DNA of 35,194 nucleotides, from contig JBDROB010000081.1 in assembly GCA_043810355.1 (NCBI GenBank), forward strand, positions 1 to 35,194, given 5' to 3'. Under the pieces are notes generated by a model, which ran no database searches, was not told the DNA's origin, and was given only the letters and a program-made list of their open reading frames with translations. Positions 8,063 to 16,895 of the stretch are shown here, in pieces (position 1 is the first letter of the stretch; each line of letters opens with the position of its first letter). This DNA comes from JAZDHV01 sp043810355. Its GTDB lineage: Archaea > Nanobdellota > Nanobdellia > Woesearchaeales > JAGVYU01. The position numbers and the translations under genes were made by a program.

Positions 8063-11000
8063 ATGAAAAACAAAAAACAAAAGAATGGAAATGGAATATC
8101 AAAGAGGCTTACTTTCCATAAGGACATATTTTATCCGATTGCTAAAGTCAAGCAGATTCCGACTGCACTCGTCGAAATCAAGAACAGGATGAAAACAAAA
8201 TACAGGAAGAGGGCAAAGACTGATGATTATCATCACCTCAAGGTTGCCCTGCTCTTCATTGTCCTCATTACCTCCATATTTTATTTAGGAGTCATTTCTG
8301 ACTCCTCTTTTGATTCTGGTTCCAGCGCAATCACAGGAGATGTTGTCAGGATTACTGGCATGGCTGTTGGTGGACTTGATGTTTCATCATGGGATGATCA
8401 AGAATTGTTTTTTGATGCTACAAGAAAATTAACAATAATTGGAAAAACAACTGATGGTAATACAATAAATGGATATCTTGTTGAACATATAGGGGAGACA
8501 GATCCAAGGTTGAATGGCAGGTATTGGATAACTGAAAATCCAGGATGGCAAACCTTAGGAGGAGATCTAGTAGCTATTAAATGGGATGGAAATACTAAGC
8601 AAGGAAGGAAATTTGATTTAGTCAATGAGAATTCAGGGCCTTTTGATGATGATGTTAATACACTTCAAGATTTTATCCAGGATTATGGCTTTGCACATGG
8701 ATTAGAAAGAGTTGAAGATGATAAATTAAGGACTAATTATGTTTTTTTAGGTGATGATCCAAGTAATCCTAATACTATTATTATTCCTCCTTGGGTTTTA
8801 GGTGAAGACAGTTTTAATTATAGAGGTCCACGTGTTGCAGCAAGTGCTGGAACTGGAACAACTTATGGAATTGGAATCTTAAATGAACAAACATTACAGC
8901 CATATTTGACAAGTGCAATGGCAAATACACTTATTCATGATAATAAGAACGAAGAACAATGGAGAACCCAGCTTGATAATAGGGTTACTCATGATCAGGC
9001 AGTTGAGGCATTAGCGCTTATAGGATCATCTCAATCAACAATTGATGAACTTAATAAGGTTAAATCAGGTGCAAATGATGTCCAAAAAACAAATATCGAT
9101 GCTGCAATCGCCAGCATACAGGCAAAGATGGATCTAATCAGGGTAAGTGAGGCTCCAATGTCTCAGTCATTGCCTGGAACTACAGCAGGACAACCATCAG
9201 GGCTTCAGCCAAACCAGGTTTATAGATATACTCATAGTGATGGTGAAAACATCTATAGGATTGACAGTGTCGATGATGGACAAGGAAATATTATTGTTGT
9301 GAATGAGAATGGAGCCAAAGTAAAAATCAATCGAGACGCATTTAATCAAATCATGAGTGAAGGTTCTTTGACTTATATCAGGACAGATACACCTCAATCA
9401 ACACCTTCAACAGCAGTGGCTTATTCCACAGGATCAACTAATCCAGGTGTCAGGACAATAGTTGATGTTTTAAACAGCAATCAAGGAAAATATGATCCAA
9501 TCTTAAATAATCCAAATGTTGCTATTGCAGTTGCACAAGTGGAGTCAAGCCTCAATGTGAATACACCTGACAGTGTTACTGGAGCAGTTGGCTTGTTTCA
9601 GGTGCAGCCAAGCACTGCTGTAGATGTTTTAGGAAGGAATGATCCTGCAATCAGGGCTATTAATGAAAGATATCCTGATCCTGGACCAGAAACTCCTGCT
9701 CAAAGAAAAGCTCGTGAAGACAAAATAAGGGCAGCATTGATGGATTTATCTACTCCTATCAATTTAAATGATCCTAAGACAAGCACTGAGCTTGGATTGG
9801 TTGTACTTGATGAACAGATTAAATTTGCAAGAGCTAATAATCTTGGTTTGACTGATGATCAGATTTTACAGATAGCAGTGGCACGATATTATAGTGGAAC
9901 AGGTCCAAATGGAAGAATAAAGACTTGGCAAGATTATCTTGCAGCCACTGGAGACCAAGAGACAGGACCATCTATTGTAGCTCATGTAAATAAGTTTATC
10001 AAAGCATTAAAAGAGATTGACCCTAATTTAATTCAAGTAAGCACTACTACTCCTGGTACTACTTCAATTATTACTCTTGAACCAATAAAACCATTAGAAC
10101 CATCCCAAGAATACCTCCAGCAAAACGGTCAGCCATTGTATGTTGATAAAGATGGAAATATTTATGGTTCATCAGTAGCTGATCCACAAAATCTTTATTC
10201 AGCTGGCGATGCCCTGCATGTCACAATCAAAGGTGATTATGCTCTGCTCCAGCCAGTTCCGATTGTTGATGGAAAGCCAGGAGCACCTCTTGATGTATAT
10301 TATATTTCACCTATTGAAAGCATTGCAGATCCAAATGCAAGAATCCAGGTCATGCAGCAGGAATTCAACCTTTTGTCAGGCTTGCCTGAAGGTGCTGTGT
10401 TTGTTGCAGGTTATGAGGTTGATGATCTGGTTATTCGGGCTGGCGGTGACACAATCAGGTATGTCAATCATAAAGGATCTAAATTTGATGATGATTCAGT
10501 CTTCCAAGGCACAATCAGAAGGACAAATGATATAGTCGCTCAAATCTATTATGATGAGGATGGCAATAGGATAACTGCCTCTAAATTTGAGGCTAACCAA
10601 GAATTGCCTGAAGATGAGAGAAGTGCATTTGTACAGGTACCTCAAAGGTCAACTATTACAACTGAGCATCATGGCAATGACCTTGTCTATGGAGAGCATC
10701 GATTCCAGAATGTTGAGATAGAGGATGGTAAAATCATTGATGTCTGGACTGAGATTTCAAGAGTTAATGAAGAAGGAAGGGAGATATTCTTTGTACAGCC
10801 AGACAAATTAGATGGAAGTCCTCAGGGATATTGGTTAAAATTTGACTGCGGCATCTATGCTGGCTGTGAATTTGTTGGCGTAGTAAATCCTGAAAATCCA
10901 GATGTGACAATCAGTCCTTCAGAAGCAGGAATATCTGCTGAACAGCTTGCAAAATATCAGAAGCTTGGAAAACAATACAGCCACAGGAGATTCTTCTCTG

Positions 11001-11662
11001 ATGCAACCAGATCTTTGACCCAATTCAGGGGTTTGGCTGGATTCTCGTCTTTATTCATCCCAGATGAGACTTTGCAGGAATGGAGAGAGAAGGTTGATCA
11101 GGCTTTTGCAAAGATGTATCTTGGCACTGAATATTGGGCTTCAAAGATATGTGCCTCAAATATTGTCTTAGATGATGAATCATTGGTCTATGTTGAGACT
11201 CCTGATGGTCTGATAGGCATTGCTGCCCATATTGAGGGAGAGAAGATTGAGTATCCTGATCTTGCGAATAATTCTATGAAATATATCTATAAGATCTCTT
11301 ATTTTGTCCAGAACCATCCTAGTTCTGTGCAAAATGAAGGTTTTAGGTTGAGTGACCAGGATATGATATTCAATGTTGAAGTGATTGGTCCAGGAGTTAG
11401 AAATAAAATATATCCAGAGGATATTGAGCTTGGCACAGGCCAGATAAAGCGTGTTGGTCCAGAAAATCTTTTAGTCAAAGAATCCCCTTTTAATTATGAT
11501 AAAGTATGCATTGTGTTTGAGACTCCTATAAGGACTTTTGGTGATAGTTTTGCCACAGAGTCAAGAGATGAGGTCTGCAATAAGTTCTCTAAATACACAG
11601 GTGGTCCAACAACAGTGAGAACTCCTTCACAAGGGTCTGGTGCTGCAGGAAGTGATTGGTAA
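8063..11662 (+). CDS. Membrane-anchored protein with lytic transglycosylase (SLT) domain (1199 aa)
   Basis: A basic cytoplasmic tail of about 65 residues leads to one transmembrane segment (about 70-90) and a large outside part. Residues about 465-640 match the SLT/goose-lysozyme-like fold: catalytic Glu494 in A-Q-V-E-S-S-L, then G-A-V-G-L-F-Q-V-Q-P-S-T-A (507-519), and late motif A-V-A-R-Y-Y-S-G-T-G-P-N-G (about 604-616), equivalent to the A-A-Y-N-A-G-x-G box. All hallmark positions look intact. Such enzymes cut the glycan strand of bacterial peptidoglycan, which archaea do not make. The rest of the chain is beta-rich and unrecognised. ATG 8063 lacks a clear Shine-Dalgarno. Codons from about 8400 to 10100 are more AT-rich than in the 1102-aa gene, suggesting an acquired segment. 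Confidence 0.8.
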   Translation: MKNKKQKNGNGISKRLTFHKDIFYPIAKVKQIPTALVEIKNRMKTKYRKRAKTDDYHHLKVALLFIVLITSIFYLGVISDSSFDSGSSAITGDVVRITGMAVGGLDVSSWDDQELFFDATRKLTIIGKTTDGNTINGYLVEHIGETDPRLNGRYWITENPGWQTLGGDLVAIKWDGNTKQGRKFDLVNENSGPFDDDVNTLQDFIQDYGFAHGLERVEDDKLRTNYVFLGDDPSNPNTIIIPPWVLGEDSFNYRGPRVAASAGTGTTYGIGILNEQTLQPYLTSAMANTLIHDNKNEEQWRTQLDNRVTHDQAVEALALIGSSQSTIDELNKVKSGANDVQKTNIDAAIASIQAKMDLIRVSEAPMSQSLPGTTAGQPSGLQPNQVYRYTHSDGENIYRIDSVDDGQGNIIVVNENGAKVKINRDAFNQIMSEGSLTYIRTDTPQSTPSTAVAYSTGSTNPGVRTIVDVLNSNQGKYDPILNNPNVAIAVAQVESSLNVNTPDSVTGAVGLFQVQPSTAVDVLGRNDPAIRAINERYPDPGPETPAQRKAREDKIRAALMDLSTPINLNDPKTSTELGLVVLDEQIKFARANNLGLTDDQILQIAVARYYSGTGPNGRIKTWQDYLAATGDQETGPSIVAHVNKFIKALKEIDPNLIQVSTTTPGTTSIITLEPIKPLEPSQEYLQQNGQPLYVDKDGNIYGSSVADPQNLYSAGDALHVTIKGDYALLQPVPIVDGKPGAPLDVYYISPIESIADPNARIQVMQQEFNLLSGLPEGAVFVAGYEVDDLVIRAGGDTIRYVNHKGSKFDDDSVFQGTIRRTNDIVAQIYYDEDGNRITASKFEANQELPEDERSAFVQVPQRSTITTEHHGNDLVYGEHRFQNVEIEDGKIIDVWTEISRVNEEGREIFFVQPDKLDGSPQGYWLKFDCGIYAGCEFVGVVNPENPDVTISPSEAGISAEQLAKYQKLGKQYSHRRFFSDATRSLTQFRGLAGFSSLFIPDETLQEWREKVDQAFAKMYLGTEYWASKICASNIVLDDESLVYVETPDGLIGIAAHIEGEKIEYPDLANNSMKYIYKISYFVQNHPSSVQNEGFRLSDQDMIFNVEVIGPGVRNKIYPEDIELGTGQIKRVGPENLLVKESPFNYDKVCIVFETPIRTFGDSFATESRDEVCNKFSKYTGGPTTVRTPSQGSGAAGSDW

Positions 11663-12537
11663 TAATTGATCTAGATAAAATGCCTAACATAATTCAATGG
11701 ATTTTAGGAATATCTATAATATTGGTAGTCTCACTCATCTACAATTATAAGTATGTCCTGTCACAGCTGGAAAACTCACTGATAATATTCAAGAAGCCAA
11801 ATAAGCTTTTGATGACTGCTTTCATCGACCTCTTGTTCTATGTTTCTTTTTTCTTCATTGCAATGGCATTCTTATTGCTTATCCAAAAAAAAGCAACTTC
11901 ATTAGAGGATGTCGGGCTTGACTCAATCAAGAGCCAGCTTATGAGCGGTGAGATTACAGAGGCTTTGGAAACTCAGATGGCTGGTTCTGTTGAAGCCATG
12001 AGATCATTTGTCATCTATTTCATAGTAATTCTTATAATAGCATTAATCATTGCCCTAATCCTTTACACACTGTTCAAAGGCATGATTTGGTCAAATATAT
12101 CAAAAACCAAATTCACAAAAAAGTTTTTCTTCAGATATCTAAGACTTAATTTTGTCTTGATGATCATATTGCTGATAATCATGGCATTTTTCTCATTTTT
12201 CCTTGGAGAATCATCAATAGACTTATCCCCTTACATCATCTTTGTGTTTGCATATTTTGCATATTTAGCAACATATTTCTTCCTAATAGGCCAAAAAACA
12301 TTCAAGAGCATCATGAATTCAATAAAATACGGAATCAAGTTATTCGAAAAACTTATCCTTCCTTTGACCTTATTTTTCATAATCTACTTGATCATATTTG
12401 CAATAATCTATTATCTTTCATTTCTAAACATCCCATTGTTATCAAGCTTTGCCTACACTATATTGATTCTGGCATTATTTGCTTTTATCAGGATTTTTTT
12501 ATATGATGTTTATATAAACATAATAAAAAAGAATTAA
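11656..12537 (+). CDS. Seven-TM membrane protein of locus A (293 aa)
   Basis: Almost wholly hydrophobic, with predicted transmembrane segments near residues 12-33, 52-77, 117-140, 163-183, 190-210, 228-252 and 257-283; the loop between the second and third is acidic. Its start (TTG 11656) overlaps the 1199-aa gene by 7 nt; ATG 11680 is an alternative that shortens only the N-terminus. Segment order, a basic loop of K-x-x-x-K-x-F type after the third helix and the tail resemble the 275-aa protein closing locus B, so it is probably a paralogue. It may help assemble or export the large surface proteins, but no transporter motif is seen. Confidence 0.75.
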   Translation: MVIIDLDKMPNIIQWILGISIILVVSLIYNYKYVLSQLENSLIIFKKPNKLLMTAFIDLLFYVSFFFIAMAFLLLIQKKATSLEDVGLDSIKSQLMSGEITEALETQMAGSVEAMRSFVIYFIVILIIALIIALILYTLFKGMIWSNISKTKFTKKFFFRYLRLNFVLMIILLIIMAFFSFFLGESSIDLSPYIIFVFAYFAYLATYFFLIGQKTFKSIMNSIKYGIKLFEKLILPLTLFFIIYLIIFAIIYYLSFLNIPLLSSFAYTILILALFAFIRIFLYDVYINIIKKN

Positions 12538-12542
12538 TATTG

Positions 12543-14570
12543 TTATCTGGATAATTTAGCATTTCTTCTTGCCCCTTCTGCATTAATCATTTCTTCTCGA
12601 GATACTCCAACACTTTGACCAGTTCTTTCATGCAAGAAATATATTGGATTGTAAACAGTTCCATCTGCTCCAAATACACTTAAGTCAATATGAACATTAT
12701 TAGAACGTGTTGAAACCTGTTCATTGCTTATAGTTTCTCCAGCAACTCCTGAACGTCCAGTAAAAACAGGTATTCCATCAGAAGAGGAACTTTCCCATTC
12801 ATCTGAAAATGCTGACAAATGACCTGCTCTCCAATATATTTCTGTCCCATCCTCTAGATTGGATTTTCCAATGACTCCTTTACCATACCAATTATTGTTT
12901 GTCCAGCTTTTTCCCATTTCAATTCTGGCATTTTCTGGCAAAAAACTTAAATCAGGCCTGCCATTTACATCATCAAATGTTAGCATTATTTCAGAATTTC
13001 CAAAAAATACTGCTTCTCCACCCCTGTCTCCAGAATTATCAGGGAAAAGATCCATTGAAGTATCTCTCCAAGTTTGACCGCCCTCAAGTCTGTCAGGATT
13101 TCCTTGAACAGGTGTTCCAGAAGTGCTGGGCCAGATGGAAAGTTTTTCAACATCTTGGTCAATTGAGATGTAAAAGCTGTCTTTATTTGGAAGTGCAAAC
13201 CCGTCAGTTACTTCAAATGTGAACTTTTCAGCGCTATTATCAACATTATAACCGCTAGTTCTTAATCTATCTTGAGAATATCTTCCTGGATTAACACGAA
13301 TATCTCTTATAGTACCTGCATTATTTCTTGAGATTCCAACCTGAAAACATTCACTGCATCTGACATAAGTTGTTCCTTCATGATTATTTTCTGGACTAAT
13401 TATATATTTATGCAGTTCCCCATCATCATAATACTCTCTTGTAATTTGAGTAGATAACATAGAAGGATTGCCTTGATAAATAATATCATTTCCTGGACCA
13501 ATTGTGAAGATCACATCTTCCTCTCCTATTATGACTCTACTGTCATCCTCAATAGGTCTTATTGTAATCGAGGTTAATGCATGATTTGTGACAATAATAT
13601 CACTATCTATTGGATTAATTATAACATTGCCATTGTCATCTATTTCAATATAGTTTACTTGTCTATGATCAGTTACTTGTTCATTATGATATTCAGCAGG
13701 ATTATCACCTTGTACATTGAATGTGGCAAATTTTTGGCCTGATGATCCAATCTCTGTATATTGAGTTCCTGGATTAAGATTAATATGATCACTGTCAAGT
13801 GTTATTGATCCTGTAAATATCCCTTCATGAGCATCATAATCTCCTATTATTACATTATCTCCTGAAATTGTCAATAACCCTGAGTCATCTCTTATTAGTA
13901 TCATTTCTTGACCAGAAGAATATATCTGGCCATTAATTTCAGAGTTTGAAAGAATGTTTCCATCAGAATATTCAAATGGTGCTATAATGATAGCATCATC
14001 ATCTGTTCTAGTCACAATTCCGCTTGAAATAGTTGTTTCATCTGGAAGAACTAGTCTGCCTGATTCTTCTACAGATGCTCCTGGAAAATCGTCAGGATTA
14101 AAAGAAGTCCCCTCTATTCCAGCAGTTCTTATGATTGATCCATCATAACTTTCTATCTGGACTCCATTATCTGTTATGCTTTTTTGTCTCAACCATTCAT
14201 TTTTTAGATTAGGATTATTATTGAATATGAAGACATTATTGATTCCCTCTTGCTCAACACGGCCCATAATTATATTATTATCTAGAAGATTTGTATTGCT
14301 GTCAATGATAGTGGCTGCCTTCTCTGGATTGTTATTAAAAGATGCTTCGAGGATATCTGGGTCATTCATTTGAGAGGGATTTGATTCAAGATATTGCCAT
14401 GAACCTGCTGGATTTTCTTTAAAAGCAGTGACTGGATCTGCATCAAATTGTTCTTCAATTGTTGGCTGATTATCTTGTATTTGGCTCTCACCATAATCTT
14501 CATCTATTGCTGAGGCAAGGCCTAATATTATCATGCTTAGCAAAATATATGATAATATTCTTGTTCTCAT
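12543..14570 (-). CDS. Secreted protein with C-terminal M23/LytM-like domain (675 aa)
   Basis: A signal peptide (residues 1-21, ending L-A-S-A) precedes an acidic region and a long beta-strand-rich stretch (about 130-400) with repeated G-D/N-V-I-I and T-I-S-G patterns, perhaps a beta-solenoid. The last 180 residues follow the LytM endopeptidase layout: D503-x3-D507 where the family has H-x3-D, G-H584-L-S, then G-x-P-V-x-T-G, N625-V-H627-I-D where the family has H-x-H, and N-P-I-Y-F-L. Two of the usual histidines are therefore replaced, so activity is doubtful. M23 enzymes cut peptidoglycan cross-links. The gene overlaps the 425-aa prepilin-like gene by ATGA, which indicates one operon. Codons are AT-rich. 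Confidence 0.7.
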   Translation of the reverse strand: MRTRILSYILLSMIILGLASAIDEDYGESQIQDNQPTIEEQFDADPVTAFKENPAGSWQYLESNPSQMNDPDILEASFNNNPEKAATIIDSNTNLLDNNIIMGRVEQEGINNVFIFNNNPNLKNEWLRQKSITDNGVQIESYDGSIIRTAGIEGTSFNPDDFPGASVEESGRLVLPDETTISSGIVTRTDDDAIIIAPFEYSDGNILSNSEINGQIYSSGQEMILIRDDSGLLTISGDNVIIGDYDAHEGIFTGSITLDSDHINLNPGTQYTEIGSSGQKFATFNVQGDNPAEYHNEQVTDHRQVNYIEIDDNGNVIINPIDSDIIVTNHALTSITIRPIEDDSRVIIGEEDVIFTIGPGNDIIYQGNPSMLSTQITREYYDDGELHKYIISPENNHEGTTYVRCSECFQVGISRNNAGTIRDIRVNPGRYSQDRLRTSGYNVDNSAEKFTFEVTDGFALPNKDSFYISIDQDVEKLSIWPSTSGTPVQGNPDRLEGGQTWRDTSMDLFPDNSGDRGGEAVFFGNSEIMLTFDDVNGRPDLSFLPENARIEMGKSWTNNNWYGKGVIGKSNLEDGTEIYWRAGHLSAFSDEWESSSSDGIPVFTGRSGVAGETISNEQVSTRSNNVHIDLSVFGADGTVYNPIYFLHERTGQSVGVSREEMINAEGARRNAKLSR

Positions 14571-15844
14571 GTTATTTCTAACCTCATATATTGAAATGTG
14601 TGGCCTTCTTTATTCAATGCGGTTATTTTGATTGTATAATTACCTGTATAATTGGGTGTAAATATAATCTCTCCTGTGGCTGTATTAATATCAAATAATG
14701 ATGTATCATCCAGATATAAAAGATAGCTCTCGGAAGGATCATTTGCTTGGACTGTATAATTAAATTCTTGGTTGACAAAAGCAGTAAGGTTTCCTATAGG
14801 ATCAATTAATGGTTTTTTATCTGGGAAAATTAAATTAAAAGTAATGACAGTTTGGTCTTGGTTTCCTTCATAATCAACAGCTTTTATCAATACATGAGTC
14901 ACTGCATTTGTTAGACTAAGTGTATCTAGGAGAATAATGCCTGTTTTAGGTTCAATATCAAATAAATCTGAATCATCAAAAAAAGTAAGGTTGTTTCCAA
15001 AAGCATTTACCTTATATTCTATTTTTTGATGGTTTCGGATATTAAACACTGGAATTGGTTCGATAATGACTTTTTCTTGTTTTCCAGTTATATTATTAAA
15101 TTTATAAATAGAGCCAAAAGCGTATTTTAATTGTTTTGTATCATTAAATGTTAAAATAAATATCACACTATTGTCAGAATGCAAGGTTTCAAATGTAAAA
15201 TTGGATTTTGATGCCTCATCAATCAAATTCCCGATAGGCACAGAGTATGGAAATTTTCCCTGATGTCCTATAATCCTATCAATAATATTATAATATTTTA
15301 AGAAATCATAATCAAGATTAACTGCAAAATCTTCTAGATCTGTTGTCGAATCATTATAGATTATTTTCAGAGGATAATCTAATGATATCAAAGTGGATCC
15401 ATCTAAGAAATCAACATTAACATTCAATTCATCCTCCTTTATTTCATAACCCAAAATTCTAAAACTTGAAAAGTTGCTTGTGCAAGTCTGTAGATTTTCT
15501 TCAATATAATTTGCCAGTTCTTGTTCTATTATTTCAATTTGTGGCATATAGTTATTGCTGTTATACCAATAATATGGGATATTATTGCCTGAATATGTTA
15601 TGCTTAAGAGAGTGGCATTGTAATATCCCCCTTGCAAAGCAATAAACTCAATGCCTTTCTCACCAACATTTTCAACACAAGATTCTATATATGACTTGAC
15701 AGTCGAAATTTTGTTTTTTAATACTATCTGAGATTTGTCTGTTTGAAATTCATAATTTTTACTTATTAATAGGGCAGAAATTATTATTAGCAATAATATT
15801 CCTAAAATAATAAATATTGTTATCTGGCCTTTACAATTTTTCAA
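14567..15844 (-). CDS. Prepilin-like surface protein C with Ig-like tail (425 aa)
   Basis: The N-terminus reads K-N-C-K-G-Q-I-T (G6-Q7) followed by about 20 hydrophobic residues, a class III type signal/anchor. The shared block of the prepilin-like family follows: Y-I-E-S-C, Q-G-G-Y-Y-N, Y-Y-W-Y, L-A-N-Y-I-E-E-N-L-Q-T-C and L-D-Y-P-L. The C-terminal 200 residues are two cadherin/He_PIG-like beta domains (F-D-I-x-x-x-T-G-x-I-x-F-T-P). The start is TTG at 15844, supported by the closely placed promoter just upstream. It lies divergent from the 656-aa paralogue, from which two insertion sequences now separate it. Likely a membrane-anchored exterior protein; partner of the M23-like protein encoded next. 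Confidence 0.8.
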   Translation of the reverse strand: MKNCKGQITIFIILGILLLIIISALLISKNYEFQTDKSQIVLKNKISTVKSYIESCVENVGEKGIEFIALQGGYYNATLLSITYSGNNIPYYWYNSNNYMPQIEIIEQELANYIEENLQTCTSNFSSFRILGYEIKEDELNVNVDFLDGSTLISLDYPLKIIYNDSTTDLEDFAVNLDYDFLKYYNIIDRIIGHQGKFPYSVPIGNLIDEASKSNFTFETLHSDNSVIFILTFNDTKQLKYAFGSIYKFNNITGKQEKVIIEPIPVFNIRNHQKIEYKVNAFGNNLTFFDDSDLFDIEPKTGIILLDTLSLTNAVTHVLIKAVDYEGNQDQTVITFNLIFPDKKPLIDPIGNLTAFVNQEFNYTVQANDPSESYLLYLDDTSLFDINTATGEIIFTPNYTGNYTIKITALNKEGHTFQYMRLEIT

Positions 15845-15867
15845 TTTATAAACTGATTGGATAGGGA

Positions 15868-15885
15868 TTTATATATACTTTTCGG
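15868..15885 (-). promoter_or_regulatory. Strong BRE/TATA promoter for the 425-aa/675-aa operon
   Basis: Read on the minus strand, CCGAAAA followed by GTATATATAAAT is a near-ideal archaeal BRE plus TATA box. Its centre is about 29 nt before the TTG start at 15844, so transcription would begin within a few bases of the start codon (leaderless mRNA). This supports the TTG as the true start. Confidence 0.7.
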
Positions 15886-15919
15886 ATTATATTTATTATT
15901 AAATTTTAGCTTTAAACAA

Positions 15920-15930
15920 TCTTTATAAAG
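15920..15930. repeat. Target-site repeat 1 (TCTTTATAAAG)
   Basis: TCTTTATAAAG lies immediately before the TGT end of the first insertion sequence, and recurs exactly at 16885-16895 and with one change (TCTTTATAAAA) at 18006-18016. The core CTTTATAAAG is itself palindromic, a plausible preferred target. Confidence 0.8.
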
Positions 15931-15958
15931 TGTGCTATCACGTTTTAACTTCCGCTTA

Positions 15959-15981
15959 ATTAACCGCCTTTGGTGGTTAAT
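15959..15981 (+). promoter_or_regulatory. Hairpin hiding the transposase ribosome site
   Basis: Arms ATTAACCGCC (15959-15968) and GGTGGTTAAT (15972-15981) pair over 10 bp, with one G-U pair and a TTT loop. The 3' arm contains the GGTGG Shine-Dalgarno for ATG 15982, so the hairpin would block translation of long read-through transcripts, a known brake in insertion sequences. Confidence 0.55.
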
Positions 15982-16857
15982 ATGTACAAATTAAATTTCA
16001 AAAAAAGAGTGTGGATAGTTAATCAAAGGCTTAAAGGTATATCTTCTTCTAAACTTGCTTTAGCTCAAGGAATTACTTGCAGGGCTGTTAGAGAGATCAT
16101 ACAAAAATATAATCAGTTTGGCTGGGATGGTTTAAAAGACCATAAAACTGGACGTCCTGAGACATCTCTTAGCAAGAATGCTAGGATTATTATTCTTGAT
16201 TTGAGGAAGCGTTTTGGTTATGGTGCTTGTCGTATTGAGCAATTGCTTAAGCAGAAAGGTTTTTGTATTAGTCATAGGCAGATTGAGAAGTTATTGGTTA
16301 GGGCTGGTTTGGTAGAGCCGAATGTTAAGAAGCAGAAGTCTAGGAAGTGGGTTAGATACGAGCTTCCATGTCCTAATGATATGTGGCATACTGATTGGAG
16401 TTATGACCCTTTTTCTGGACGACAAATTAGTGTTTACATAGATGATCGAACAAGATTAATAACTAGTTATGGAATATTTAGGGGGGCTACAGCAGAAAAC
16501 ACTATAGCCTTGTTAAAAACAGGTATAGCAAACTACGGAAAACCAAAAACAATAATGACTGATCATGGTAGCCAATTTTATGCTAACAAAGGAAGTGTGT
16601 TACAATCAAATACACAATTCAGAATAACACTAGATGCATTAGGCATAAAACATTATTTAGCCAGAGTTAACAGACCACAAACAAACGGCAAAGTAGAAAG
16701 ATGGTTCTTAACATACAAAACAGAATATGCAACAGGAACATTCAATAACATAACTGACTTCATCAAACACTATAATACAAAAAGACCACACATGAGTCTA
16801 AACTACAAGACTCCTAGACAAGTATGGGAAGAACTCAAAGCGGAACTAGTTTCGTGA
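15970..16857 (+). CDS. IS481-like transposase, element 1 (295 aa)
   Basis: DDE transposase that cuts and joins the ends of its own element. N-terminal helix-turn-helix (about residues 14-60, with A-L-A-Q-G-I-T-C-R-A-V-R), a second DNA-binding helical region, then an rve/integrase catalytic core: first Asp in W-H-T-D142-W-S, second in T-D-H-G-S-Q-F, and Glu in N-G-K-V-E-R-W-F, followed by the typical H-Y-N-T-K-R-P-H ending. All three acidic residues are present, and length fits the family, so it may be active. The track start is TTG 15970; ATG 15982, with GGTGG upstream, is more likely. Transcribed away from the 425-aa gene. Confidence 0.9.
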   Translation: MVVNMYKLNFKKRVWIVNQRLKGISSSKLALAQGITCRAVREIIQKYNQFGWDGLKDHKTGRPETSLSKNARIIILDLRKRFGYGACRIEQLLKQKGFCISHRQIEKLLVRAGLVEPNVKKQKSRKWVRYELPCPNDMWHTDWSYDPFSGRQISVYIDDRTRLITSYGIFRGATAENTIALLKTGIANYGKPKTIMTDHGSQFYANKGSVLQSNTQFRITLDALGIKHYLARVNRPQTNGKVERWFLTYKTEYATGTFNNITDFIKHYNTKRPHMSLNYKTPRQVWEELKAELVS

Positions 16858-16884
16858 CCGGAAGCAGTTTCGGGATAACAGACA

Positions 16885-16895
16885 TCTTTATAAAG
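16885..16895. repeat. Target-site repeat 2 (TCTTTATAAAG), shared by both elements
   Basis: Exact copy of the repeat at 15920. It is the only sequence between the ACA end of element 1 and the TGT end of element 2, so both elements are inserted at the same target. Confidence 0.8.

Larger units (their letters stand above)
15931..16884 (+). mobile_element. IS481-like insertion sequence 1 (954 bp)
   Basis: The ends are TGTGCTATCACG on the left and, read inward from the right, TGTCTGTTATCCCG: TGT...ACA termini with imperfect inverted repeats that continue to a shared CTTCCG. Exact 11-bp repeats TCTTTATAAAG flank it. It holds one intact transposase gene. The repeats at its borders show the boundaries directly; family assignment rests on the transposase. 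Confidence 0.8.

Noticed and set aside
8063..14570. Prophage lysis or tail-lysin cassette
   Set aside because: SLT and M23 domains are common in phages, but no capsid, terminase, portal, integrase or holin-like gene is present and both proteins have cellular export or anchor signals.
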